DNA from: Acidovorax sp. 210-6
GTDB lineage: Bacteria; Pseudomonadota; Gammaproteobacteria; Burkholderiales; Burkholderiaceae_C
DNA: 64,000 nucleotides
NCBI RefSeq assembly: GCF_010020825.1
Contig: NZ_JAACJE010000001.1
Coordinates: 3,038,001 to 3,102,000, forward strand
Reading direction: 5' to 3'
The position numbers and the translations under genes were made by a program. Below, in pieces: positions 8,416 through 16,465 of the stretch (positions are counted from its first letter, which is position 1; the number at the start of each line of letters is the position of its first letter). The notes under the pieces are model-generated. The model had not been told where the DNA came from, made no database searches, and saw nothing but the letters and a program-made list of their open reading frames with translations.

Positions 8416-9924
8416 TCACTCCCAGCGCATGGCCGCAATGTCGTGCACCACGATGGGGTAATTCATCCACACCCCGCGCAAGCCTTTGCGCGCCACCGTG
8501 GCGACCTGGGGCGCGAAGATCCACGCGTTGACGGCGTCGTCGGCCAGATGGCGCTGCATTTGCGCAAACAGGCGGCTGCGCTCGCGGGGGTTGCCCGCCA
8601 GCGCATGGCGCCCTGCCAGGTGGCGAAAGGCTGGGCTGTCGTAGCCGAAGTAGTAGTCGGGGTCGGTGTAGATGAGGTAGTCCAGAGATTCGACGTGGGT
8701 GATCAGCGTCAGATCGAACTGCCCCTTGAACACCCCGCCCAACCATTGCGACCATTCCACCATTTCTGTGCGCGCCTCAATGCCGACCTTGGCCAGATCG
8801 GCTGCGATGAGGGGGCCGCCCTCACGGGCATAGGGCGTGGGCGGGAGCGTCAGCGTCAGTCGCAGGGGCAAGGCCACGCCCGCCTCTTTCAGCAGGCCGC
8901 GCGCTCGCTCGGGGGAATAGGGGTACACGCCTGCCAGGTGCACATACCCCGGATCGGTGGGCGCAAAGTGGCTGCCAATGGCACGCGCCCGGCCTTGCAG
9001 TACCTTGCGGATAAAGGCTTCGCGGTCGATGGCATGGGAGATGGCCCGACGCACGCGCACATCGTTCAGGGGTGTGCGCCGGTGGTTGATGGCCACCATG
9101 CCCTTGCCCGTCGAAGATCCCACCAGCACCTGGTAGCGGCTGTCGCCCTGAAAGTGGCCTACGTCCTGCGTTGCCAGGTTGAAGAACAGGTCCATGGCCC
9201 CCGAACGGAACGCGGCCTCCTGGGCCTTGGGGTCTGGGATGAAATGGAACACCACACGCTCGATGGATGCCTGGGTCGGGTCGCGGTAGGTGTCGGCCCT
9301 GACCAGCGTGATGGATGTCCCACGGCTCCATTGCACGAAGCGGTAGGGGCCCGTGCCCACGGGGTGGCTGCTTGCCTGGGCAGCGCTGGCCGGGTGCAGG
9401 ATCACCGCCGGGCCCTCGCCAAGGCGGAACAGCAAGTGAACATCTGGCCGCTCCAGGGCCAGCACCACGGTGTGGGCATCAGGGGTCTCGATGCGGGCGA
9501 TGTTGTCGAACAAGGCCTTGCGCGCCTTGTTGGTGGAACCAGGGGCCTTGGCGCGCTCGAAGGTGAAGCGCACGGCCTGCGCATCCAACACCGCACCATC
9601 GTGAAAGCGCACCCCTCGCCGCAGCTTGAACACATGGACCAGGCCGCTGGCATCCTGGCTCCAGGATTGGGCCAGCAGGGGTTTGACCTGGCCGTTTTCC
9701 TCGATGCGGGTCAGACCCTCCAGCACGTTGTAGTGCACCACCTCGCCAATCGAAGCCGCGGCACCCATGGTGGGGTCCAAGCCATCGGGCTCCAAGGAGA
9801 GGCTGATGGACACCGATGATCCCGCACGCTGCTGGGCGAGTGCACCCCATGGCAAAGCCAGACACAAACCCAGCCCCACCATCCACGCGGCGAGCCACCC
9901 AGGAGCACGGAAGAAGTGGGACAA
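8416..9924 (-). CDS. Family 5 extracellular solute-binding protein (peptide/nickel type), orphan
   Basis: A periplasmic binding protein of about 503 residues in the SBP_bac_5 family (oligopeptide, dipeptide, nickel). It shows EPDGLDPT near the mature N-terminus, VFKLRRGVRFHDG, GTGPYRFVQW and DVRVRRAISHAIDRE, all family landmarks. The proposed start is TTG at 9924: it has AAGGA about nine bases upstream and gives a clean signal peptide (SHFFRAPGW, a hydrophobic core, then GALA before QQ). The frame is open to 10158, but that region overlaps the divergent cyclase gene. No dpp/opp permease or ATPase genes accompany it, so the transporter it serves is unclear, or it acts in sensing. Confidence 0.85.
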   Translation of the reverse strand: MSHFFRAPGWLAAWMVGLGLCLALPWGALAQQRAGSSVSISLSLEPDGLDPTMGAAASIGEVVHYNVLEGLTRIEENGQVKPLLAQSWSQDASGLVHVFKLRRGVRFHDGAVLDAQAVRFTFERAKAPGSTNKARKALFDNIARIETPDAHTVVLALERPDVHLLFRLGEGPAVILHPASAAQASSHPVGTGPYRFVQWSRGTSITLVRADTYRDPTQASIERVVFHFIPDPKAQEAAFRSGAMDLFFNLATQDVGHFQGDSRYQVLVGSSTGKGMVAINHRRTPLNDVRVRRAISHAIDREAFIRKVLQGRARAIGSHFAPTDPGYVHLAGVYPYSPERARGLLKEAGVALPLRLTLTLPPTPYAREGGPLIAADLAKVGIEARTEMVEWSQWLGGVFKGQFDLTLITHVESLDYLIYTDPDYYFGYDSPAFRHLAGRHALAGNPRERSRLFAQMQRHLADDAVNAWIFAPQVATVARKGLRGVWMNYPIVVHDIAAMRWE

Positions 9925-10048
9925 AGCGCTTGTTCCTTGACGATTTCGCCCAGATGCTCGCACAAAGCGAGTCAAGGCACACAAATGGCTACAAAGTGTG
10001 ACATAGAATGAATTTTGCCCATTGGGCCCTGACCTCGCCTCTGGAGCC

Positions 10049-12052
10049 ATGCCCTCACTCCGTGTTCTGCGCCAACGCAAAGCTCCCCCCTGGTTCTGGT
10101 GGGGGCTGGGGTTGGGGCTGCTATTGCTGGCGCTGGCGGTGTGGGCGCTGCTGTCCACCTACCGTGAGCGCGAGCAGCGCTTTCGCCATCAGGTCGAGGG
10201 GGAGTTGCAGGCCATCGGCCAGTTGCAGGTGCGCAGCGTGGCCGAATGGCGCGAGCGCCAGACCTCCCAGGCCATGGGACTGGCAGACGATTCGGCCTTT
10301 GCCCAACTGGTGGCGCGCTGGATCCAGCTTCCGGGGCTGGAACAAGAGGCCCCCGTGCGCGAGCGCTTGCGCATCCTGGAGGAGCGCTCGCTCTACACTG
10401 CGGCCTACCTGATGGACGCGCGGGGCAACTTGCTGCTGACATCCGGGGGCGAGGTTTTGGGCCTGGCTCCACAGGCCGAGATCAATGCCCTGACACGGGC
10501 GCTGGCCCAAGACGAGCCGGTATTGGTGGAGCCACGCGGCGATGCGTTCTTTGCCTTCCCGTTCTTCAGCGTGCTGGTGCCGCTCTACGATGGCTCCACC
10601 GCTCTGGGAGGCATCTGGCTGGTGAAAGACGTGCGTGCCACGCTCTACCCCATTCTGGATTTCTGGCCCACCCGCAGCCAGACTGCGGAGTCTTTTCTGG
10701 TTCAGCGCACCGGGGAGGAAGTGTTGGTACTCAGCCCACTGAAGCACCGCCCCGACCCTCCCATGACCCTGCGCCTGTCCATGTCGCACACCGACAACCC
10801 TGCCGTACAGGCTTTTTCGGGCAGCCGGGGCATTGTGTATGGACGCGATGACCGAGGCCAGCCCGTTCTGGCCGCCGTGAACGCCGTTCCGGATACGCCC
10901 TGGGTGCTGATCTCACAAGTCCATGTGGAAGAGGCCTTGGGCAACCATATGCAGCGCGAATGGCTGGCCCTGAGCCTGCCGGTGAGCCTGGTGGTGGTGC
11001 TGGCGGGCTTGGCCGCCACCTACTGGCAGTGGCGCGCACGTCGGCGAGAGAGCGCCCTCAAGCAGGAACTGGAACGCAACATGCGCTGGCTGGAAAGCGC
11101 CCAGCAGGCCGCCTCGGTGGGCTTTTTTGCCTGGGATGCGCAGAACCAGGAGTTTTTTCTTTCGCGCATCGCGCGCCAGATCTACGGCCTGCCCGCAACG
11201 GGCCGCATCGGGCTGCGCACCTGGGTGGATGCACTGCACCCGGACGACCGCAAGAGCGTGCTGGCACGGCACGGAAAATCGCTGGAAGAACGCCTGCCCT
11301 TGAGCGCACAGTACCGCATCGTGCGCCCCTGCGACCGGCAGCAGCGCTGGGTTCAGGTGTGGGGCGAGTTCGAAGGCCAAGCGACGCCGGGCAGCAATGC
11401 CTGGTTGACCGGAACCGTGCAGGACATTACCGAACGCAAGCAGACGGAGGAGCAACTCGCAAGCTACCGTGCCGCGCTGGAAACCCAGGTGCGCATGGAC
11501 CCCTTGACCCTGGTGGCCAACCGCCGTGCGCTCGACGAAGCCCTGGCCAGCGAGTGCAAGCGGGCCCTGCGTGGTGGCGCGCCGCTGGCGCTGCTGATGA
11601 TCGACGTGGACCACTTCAAGGCCTACAACGATCACTACGGCCACGTGCAGGGCGACCAGTGCCTGCGCCAGGTGGCCCAGGCGCTGTCAGCCTCCGTGGG
11701 GCGGGAGGGGGAAATGGTGGCCCGCTATGGCGGCGAAGAGTTTGCCGTCTTGCTGCCGCACACAACGCTGGAACAGGCTGTGGAACAGGCCGAGCGCGTA
11801 CGCCATGCCATCAGCGCACTGGGATTGGCCCACGCTTGCGCGCCCAGTGGCCAGCATGTGACGGTGAGCATTGGCGTGGCCTGCCTTGAGCCCCACCACC
11901 ACGCACTGGCGAACCCATCCGCCGACGTCGGCGTTGCAGCGCATGCGCTGCTGGAACAGGCCGACAGCGCGCTCTACGAGGCCAAAAAAGCAGGCCGGGA
12001 CAGGGTGACCGCCTACACTGCGGCCCCGGCCCCACACGCCGTGGAGGCGTGA
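10049..12052 (+). CDS. Membrane diguanylate cyclase with Cache-like and PAS sensor domains
   Basis: A 667-residue signalling enzyme predicted to make cyclic di-GMP from two GTP. Order: TM helix at about residues 15-35, a periplasmic Cache-like sensor of some 270 residues, a second TM at about 305-325, a PAS domain at about 345-450 (SVGFFAWDAQNQEFFLS), and a GGDEF domain from about 476. The active site is RYGGEEF near residue 560, a catalytically competent GGEEF form. The inhibitory I-site, normally RxxD five residues before GGDEF, reads REGE here, so product inhibition may be weakened. The ATG at 10049 is preferred over an upstream TTG at 10022. It is divergent from the orphan binding-protein gene. 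Confidence 0.92.
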   Translation: MPSLRVLRQRKAPPWFWWGLGLGLLLLALAVWALLSTYREREQRFRHQVEGELQAIGQLQVRSVAEWRERQTSQAMGLADDSAFAQLVARWIQLPGLEQEAPVRERLRILEERSLYTAAYLMDARGNLLLTSGGEVLGLAPQAEINALTRALAQDEPVLVEPRGDAFFAFPFFSVLVPLYDGSTALGGIWLVKDVRATLYPILDFWPTRSQTAESFLVQRTGEEVLVLSPLKHRPDPPMTLRLSMSHTDNPAVQAFSGSRGIVYGRDDRGQPVLAAVNAVPDTPWVLISQVHVEEALGNHMQREWLALSLPVSLVVVLAGLAATYWQWRARRRESALKQELERNMRWLESAQQAASVGFFAWDAQNQEFFLSRIARQIYGLPATGRIGLRTWVDALHPDDRKSVLARHGKSLEERLPLSAQYRIVRPCDRQQRWVQVWGEFEGQATPGSNAWLTGTVQDITERKQTEEQLASYRAALETQVRMDPLTLVANRRALDEALASECKRALRGGAPLALLMIDVDHFKAYNDHYGHVQGDQCLRQVAQALSASVGREGEMVARYGGEEFAVLLPHTTLEQAVEQAERVRHAISALGLAHACAPSGQHVTVSIGVACLEPHHHALANPSADVGVAAHALLEQADSALYEAKKAGRDRVTAYTAAPAPHAVEA

Positions 12053-12058
12053 AACGCG

Positions 12059-13150
12059 TCAGGTGTTCTTGCTCACCGTGATGGTCGGAAACTTGGCTGA
12101 GAAATCCTTGGACTGCAAGGCAATGCGCGCTGCCACATCGCGCGCCACCTGACGGTAGATGCCCGCCGCCTCGCTCTGCGGATCGGCCACCACGGTCGGC
12201 TGGCCACTGTCGGCCTGCTGACGGATCTTCAGATCCAGCGGCAGCGCTCCCAGGTAGTGCATGCCCAGCTCCTGCGCCAGGCGCCGCCCGCCGCCCTCGC
12301 CAAAGATGTGCTCTGCGTGCCCGCAGTTCGAGCACACATGCACGGCCATGTTTTCCACCAAGCCCAGAATGGGCACACCCACCTTCTCGAACATCGTGAT
12401 GCCCTTGCGTGCATCCAGCAGGGCAATGTCCTGCGGCGTGGTCACGATCACCGCGCCGGTAATGGGCACGCGCTGACTCAGGGTGAGCTGGATATCGCCC
12501 GTACCGGGCGGCATGTCCACCACCAGGTAGTCCACGTCCTTCCAGTGGGTCTGGCGCAGCAGTTGTTCCAGCGCCTGCGTCGCCATGGGGCCGCGCCAGA
12601 TCATGGCCTGGTCCGGGTCCACAAGAAAGCCGATGGACATGACCTGCACACCATGGTTGACCAGCGGCTCCATCGTCTTGCCGTCCAGGCTGTCGGGCCT
12701 GCGGTCAATGCCCATCATCATGGGCTGGCTGGGGCCGTAGATATCGGCGTCCAGCAAGCCCACGGTCGCGCCTTCGGCGGCCAGAGCCAGCGCAAGATTC
12801 GCGGCGGTGGTGCTCTTGCCCACCCCGCCCTTGCCCGAGGCCACGGCCACGATGTTCTTCACACCGGGCAAGAGCTGCACGCCGCGTTGCACCGCATGGG
12901 CCACCACCTTGGTGACCACCTCGACCTGCACGCTGCGAACGCCCTCGACCGAGCGTGCCGCCGCTTCCAGGCTGGTGCGCAGCGCGGGCTCCTGGCTGCG
13001 TGCAGGGTAGCCCAGCTCCACCTGAAAAGACACTGCGTCGCCGTCGATGCGCAGATCGCGCAAGGCACGCGTGCTGACAAAATCCTTGCCGGTACCGGGG
13101 TCCTGCACGGCGCCCAGGGCCGCCATGAGCCCTTGTTCATTGATAGCCAT
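12059..13150 (-). CDS. apbC: Mrp/ApbC Fe-S cluster carrier ATPase
   Basis: A 363-residue Mrp/NBP35-family P-loop protein that carries and delivers Fe-S clusters to apoproteins. Residues 1-85 form a DUF59/MIP18-like domain. The deviant Walker A motif GKGGVGKST is at about 106-114. The conserved VDMPPGTGDIQLTLSQ follows, and the cluster-binding CSNC motif lies in VCSNCGHAEHIFGEGGG near residue 275. The length matches the family. It is convergent with the cyclase gene, with only six bases between the stops, and divergent from the Mrr-like gene. Confidence 0.95.
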   Translation of the reverse strand: MAINEQGLMAALGAVQDPGTGKDFVSTRALRDLRIDGDAVSFQVELGYPARSQEPALRTSLEAAARSVEGVRSVQVEVVTKVVAHAVQRGVQLLPGVKNIVAVASGKGGVGKSTTAANLALALAAEGATVGLLDADIYGPSQPMMMGIDRRPDSLDGKTMEPLVNHGVQVMSIGFLVDPDQAMIWRGPMATQALEQLLRQTHWKDVDYLVVDMPPGTGDIQLTLSQRVPITGAVIVTTPQDIALLDARKGITMFEKVGVPILGLVENMAVHVCSNCGHAEHIFGEGGGRRLAQELGMHYLGALPLDLKIRQQADSGQPTVVADPQSEAAGIYRQVARDVAARIALQSKDFSAKFPTITVSKNT

Positions 13151-13252
13151 CCGATGTACTCCTGTGGGTGCGGTAGTCTATCCAAGCGCCCCGCGACCCC
13201 ACTGCCTGCATGACAATGCAGCCCCGCCCAATAGACCCGCCCAAGGAATCCC

Positions 13253-13831
13253 GTGAAGTTCAAGATGTCGCCCAACTCGCTGTTTGCCGTGCTGCTGCGC
13301 TCGCCGTGGTGGATCAGCTTTGCGCTGGTGGGCGTGCTCTCCTTGGCTGCGGTGGCCTTGCTGCCGCGTGACTATGCGTGGGCCGGTGCACTGGGCACCT
13401 TCCCGTTTTTTGTGGTCGGCTGCATGGCCGCCTGGCGCCAGTGGCGCGCGCCCAGCGCAGCGCGCGTGGCAGACATGCACGCCCAATTGCAGACCTGGCC
13501 CTGGCGCGCATTTGCCGATGCGCTGGAGGCCGCGTGGCGTGCCGACGGCCATGGTGTGGAACGCCTTGCCGCAGGCGGTGCGGCCGACTTCGTGCTGACC
13601 AAGGGCGGGCAGACGCTGCTGGCCAGCGCCCGGCGCTGGAAGGCTGCCAACCACGGCGTGGAGCCGCTGCGCGAGCTGCACGCCGCCATGCAGGTGCGCG
13701 GCGCCCAGGGCGGCCTGTACCTGCTGGCCCAGGGCAGCCTGAGCGACAACGCCCGCCTTTTCGCGCGCGACCACGGCATCACCGTGGTGCAGGGCGATGC
13801 ACTGGCCGGTCTGCTGCTCGCAGCGCGCTGA
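13253..13831 (+). CDS. Membrane-anchored Mrr-like restriction-endonuclease-fold protein, degenerate
   Basis: A 192-residue protein with two N-terminal membrane helices (about residues 17-36 and 42-60) and a C-terminal Mrr_cat-like domain. The expected D-(Q/E)xK nuclease core can be traced: ADFVLTKGGQTLLASARRWKA aligns with the DLVL...QCKRWK of active Mrr proteins. The aspartate is kept, but the QxK pair is replaced by SxR, so it may not cut DNA. The same membrane-plus-Mrr layout recurs in related bacteria. It lies upstream of the patatin gene on the same strand, 84 bases away. The fold call rests on pattern memory; an inactive DNA-binding or structural role is equally possible. Confidence 0.7.
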   Translation: MKFKMSPNSLFAVLLRSPWWISFALVGVLSLAAVALLPRDYAWAGALGTFPFFVVGCMAAWRQWRAPSAARVADMHAQLQTWPWRAFADALEAAWRADGHGVERLAAGGAADFVLTKGGQTLLASARRWKAANHGVEPLRELHAAMQVRGAQGGLYLLAQGSLSDNARLFARDHGITVVQGDALAGLLLAAR

Positions 13832-13915
13832 TCTGCGGCATCCGCGCAACGTCCATGGGGTTTCCCCAAGACCGGGGGCCCGCGCCCTCACGCACACTCG
13901 GGGCAGGCTCCGTCC

Positions 13916-15190
13916 ATGCAGTCGCGTGTACCTGCCTGCCCCACCATGCCGCTGCCACCCACCGACCCATCCGCACCACGCACCGGGCTGCTGCTGACCG
14001 GCGGCGGCGCTCGTGCTGCCTATCAGGTGGGCGTGCTCGAAGCCATCGCTGATCTGCGCCTGGCCTGCGGTGCGGGCAAGGAGCCCAACCCGTTCCCCAT
14101 CGTCACAGGCACTTCAGCCGGCGCCATCAACGCCGCTGCGCTGGCCTGCGGCGCCGACCAGTTCGACCGTGCGGTGCGCCGCATCGTGCGCGTGTGGAGC
14201 AACTTCCACGCGCACCACGTGTACCGCGCCGACTCCATCAGCGTGATGCGCAGCGGCGCGCGCTGGCTCACGCTGCTGTCGCTGGGCTGGGTGCTGGCGC
14301 GCTGGCGCCGCATGCGCCCGCGCTCGCTACTGGACAACGATCCTCTGGCGCACCTGCTCGTCAAGATGGTGCCGCTGGTGCGCCTGCCGCGCCTGATCCG
14401 CCAGGGCCACCTGCAGGCGCTGGCGGTCACGGCATCGAGCTACAGCTCGGGCGAGCACGTGACCTTCTTCGAAGCGGGCGAGCGCCAGGACCCCTGGGTG
14501 CGCTCGCAGCGCCGCGCCGTGCGCGACCGCATCACGCACGAGCACCTGCTGGCCTCGGCGGCCATTCCCTTCGTGTTCCCGGCCACGGCGATCGACATCG
14601 AAGGCCACATCGAATACTTCGGCGACGGCTCCATGCGCCAGTCGGCCCCCATCGCCCCGGCCATCCACCTGGGTGCCGAACGCGTGCTGGTGGTGGGCGC
14701 GGGCCGCATGCACGAGCCCAAGGGCGAAGTGACGGCCGCCCTCTCCACCGGCTACCCCTCGCTGGCGCAGATCGCGGGCCATGCGCTGTCGAACATCTTC
14801 CTGGACGCGCTCTGGGTGGACGTGGAGCGCATGCAGCGCATCAACCAGACGATCTCGCTGATCCCGCCCGAGGCGCGCGCGCACAGCGCGCTGCGCCCCA
14901 TCGAGCTGTTGGTGATCGCGCCCTCGGAGCGCCTGGACGCGGTAGCTGCACGCCATGTCGCCGACCTGCCCGCGCCCGTGCGCACCATGCTGGGCGCGCT
15001 GGGTGTGTCGTCCAAGAACCAGGACGTGCGCAGCGCGGCGCTGGCCAGCTACCTGCTGTTCGAGCAGAACTACACGCGCGACCTCATGGCCCTGGGCCGG
15101 TCCGATACGCTGGCACAGCGCGCGGCCGTGTGCCGCTTCTTTGGCTGGACGGACACGGGCGCCGAGCTGCCCCAGCGCCCCAAGGCCTGA
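13916..15190 (+). CDS. Patatin-like phospholipase
   Basis: A 424-residue acyl hydrolase of the patatin/RssA group. The oxyanion loop GGGARAAYQVGVLEAI lies at the N-terminus. The nucleophile elbow GTSAG (serine, about residue 65) is followed by the catalytic aspartate in FGDGSMRQ. The Ser-Asp dyad is complete, so esterase or phospholipase A activity is expected; the substrate is unknown. A central hydrophobic stretch (LTLLSLGWVLARW) may be a membrane-contact segment. The start may be 13916 or the second ATG at 13946 (MPLPPTD); neither has a strong ribosome-binding site. It is convergent with the SMP-30-like gene. Confidence 0.9.
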   Translation: MQSRVPACPTMPLPPTDPSAPRTGLLLTGGGARAAYQVGVLEAIADLRLACGAGKEPNPFPIVTGTSAGAINAAALACGADQFDRAVRRIVRVWSNFHAHHVYRADSISVMRSGARWLTLLSLGWVLARWRRMRPRSLLDNDPLAHLLVKMVPLVRLPRLIRQGHLQALAVTASSYSSGEHVTFFEAGERQDPWVRSQRRAVRDRITHEHLLASAAIPFVFPATAIDIEGHIEYFGDGSMRQSAPIAPAIHLGAERVLVVGAGRMHEPKGEVTAALSTGYPSLAQIAGHALSNIFLDALWVDVERMQRINQTISLIPPEARAHSALRPIELLVIAPSERLDAVAARHVADLPAPVRTMLGALGVSSKNQDVRSAALASYLLFEQNYTRDLMALGRSDTLAQRAAVCRFFGWTDTGAELPQRPKA

Positions 15191-15217
15191 CCTGGGCGCA
15201 GCGACCCAGGCACGCGC

Positions 15218-16321
15218 TCACTTCTTCAACCAACCTAAACCCTTGGCGTGCAAGCTCTGCACGTACAGGCGCTCGAGCGTTTCGGTGATGGCGGTGGTTT
15301 CGGGGTAGGCGCCCGTGGGGTCCTGCAGATCGGCCACGACTTTGCCGTCCTCGGTGAAGGCGATCACATGACCGTAGGCCTTGGGGATGGGCCACAGCGC
15401 GCGCGGCAGGCGCAACGTGAGCGCGCGCAGCCAGGGCTTGCCGGCCATGCCGTCGATGGTGGGGTTGCGCGGCTTGGCGAAGCCCAGCCAGATCTTGCCG
15501 TCCAGCCCGCGCATCAGGTTGTCGGGGTAGCCGGGCAGGTTGTCCAGCAGCACCTGGGCCTGTGCATTCCCCCCCTGGGCGATGTCGAGATCCTGCGCGC
15601 CCACGGCGATTTTCCAGACGCGGTACTTGCCGGTTTCGTTGACGAACAGGTGCTGCTCGTCGCTGCTCAGCGCCACGCCGTTGGCGAAGCTCAGGCCCCT
15701 GGCCACCACGCGCACGGCGCGGCTGGCGGGGTCGTACTCCAGCACGCGGCCGGTGGCGGACTGTTCCAGGATGTCGAGCACGCTGGCCTCGAAGGTGCCG
15801 CCCCAGTCCTTGGGCGCGAAGCGGGTGGAGGCGTCGCTGAGGTAGATCTTGCCGTTCCTGGCCACCACCACGCCGTCGGCGTAGCGGATCGGATCGTCGC
15901 CGATGCGGTCGGCCAGCACCTGCACCTGGCCCTGCGGCGAAACCGACAGCAGGCCCTTGACGGCATCGGCCGCGATGAGGTTCCCGGCCGCGTCGAAATC
16001 GAAGCCCAGCACCCGGCCGCCGGTGTTGATGAAGACCTCCTGCGCCGAGCCGTCCGGGCTCATGCGCAGGATGTTGCCGCTGAGCACCGTGGTGTAGAGC
16101 TTGCCGTCCTTGCCGATGGCGATGTGCTCGGGGCCGATCTCGCCGCGCAGGTCGATCATCTGCAGGTTCGCCAGGCGCTGGTTGGGTGCGTGCGGCCCTT
16201 GGTAGCCCGGCGCGGGCGGGGCCTGCCAGGCCACGGGGGCGATGGGCACGGGCCAGGCCAGCAGATAGGCCAGGCCGGCCACTACCACGGCGCCCAGGCC
16301 GATGAACAGCTTCTTGAACAT
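15218..16321 (-). CDS. SMP-30/strictosidine synthase-like beta-propeller protein
   Basis: A 367-residue protein with one N-terminal hydrophobic helix (FIGLGAVVVAGLAYLLAW), which should anchor or export it, and a six-bladed propeller of the SMP-30/strictosidine-synthase type. Repeated blade motifs are visible: GPEHIAIGKDGKLYTT, YADGVVVARNGKIYLSDAS, SFANGVALSSDEQHLFV and GYPDNLMRGLDGKIWLGF. Family members hydrolyse lactones or esters; no reaction can be assigned. The start at 16321 (MFKKLF) fits the signal-anchor better than the ATG/GTG codons upstream. It is divergent from metG, with 144 bases between starts. Confidence 0.85.
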   Translation of the reverse strand: MFKKLFIGLGAVVVAGLAYLLAWPVPIAPVAWQAPPAPGYQGPHAPNQRLANLQMIDLRGEIGPEHIAIGKDGKLYTTVLSGNILRMSPDGSAQEVFINTGGRVLGFDFDAAGNLIAADAVKGLLSVSPQGQVQVLADRIGDDPIRYADGVVVARNGKIYLSDASTRFAPKDWGGTFEASVLDILEQSATGRVLEYDPASRAVRVVARGLSFANGVALSSDEQHLFVNETGKYRVWKIAVGAQDLDIAQGGNAQAQVLLDNLPGYPDNLMRGLDGKIWLGFAKPRNPTIDGMAGKPWLRALTLRLPRALWPIPKAYGHVIAFTEDGKVVADLQDPTGAYPETTAITETLERLYVQSLHAKGLGWLKK

Positions 16322-16389
16322 GCGCGTCTCCTCCAGGGTGTTTCTGGCGCGCATTGTGCCCAGGGCTGCCAGCCCTTGCCCAGCCAGCG

Positions 16390-16418
16390 CTGACGCCTGG
16401 GCGACGGACCCGTAAAAT
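16390..16418 (+). promoter_or_regulatory. Candidate sigma70 promoter of metG
   Basis: CTGACG (16390-16395), a 17-base spacer, then TAAAAT (16413-16418). Transcription would begin near 16425, about 40 bases before the metG ATG. This is a pattern match only. Confidence 0.55.
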
Positions 16419-16465
16419 TACAGGCTCCGCCAAAAAAGGCGAATCCGCTTTTGAGAGCCGCTCCC

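Noticed and set aside
6326-8461. Long plus-strand open frame of over 700 codons antisense to the FtsX-type permease
   Set aside because: It is a shadow of the GC-rich permease gene. The translation is rich in His, Gln, Arg and Ala with no domain, typical of antisense frames. Similar long shadow frames at 3462-5297, 27519-29492 and 61229-63442 were dropped for the same reason.
10022-10048. Upstream TTG start for the diguanylate cyclase
   Set aside because: It adds nine residues before the natural signal-anchor start and has no ribosome-binding site; the ATG at 10049 is preferred.
9925-10158. Longer N-terminus for the family 5 binding protein, up to 10158
   Set aside because: The extension crosses into the divergent cyclase gene and buries the signal peptide about 90 residues inside the protein. 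The TTG at 9924 has a good Shine-Dalgarno sequence.
13204-13219. Palindrome CTGCAT-GACA-ATGCAG between apbC and the Mrr-like gene
   Set aside because: A single 6-bp inverted repeat in a divergent region is easily expected by chance. No second site and no recognisable regulator nearby.
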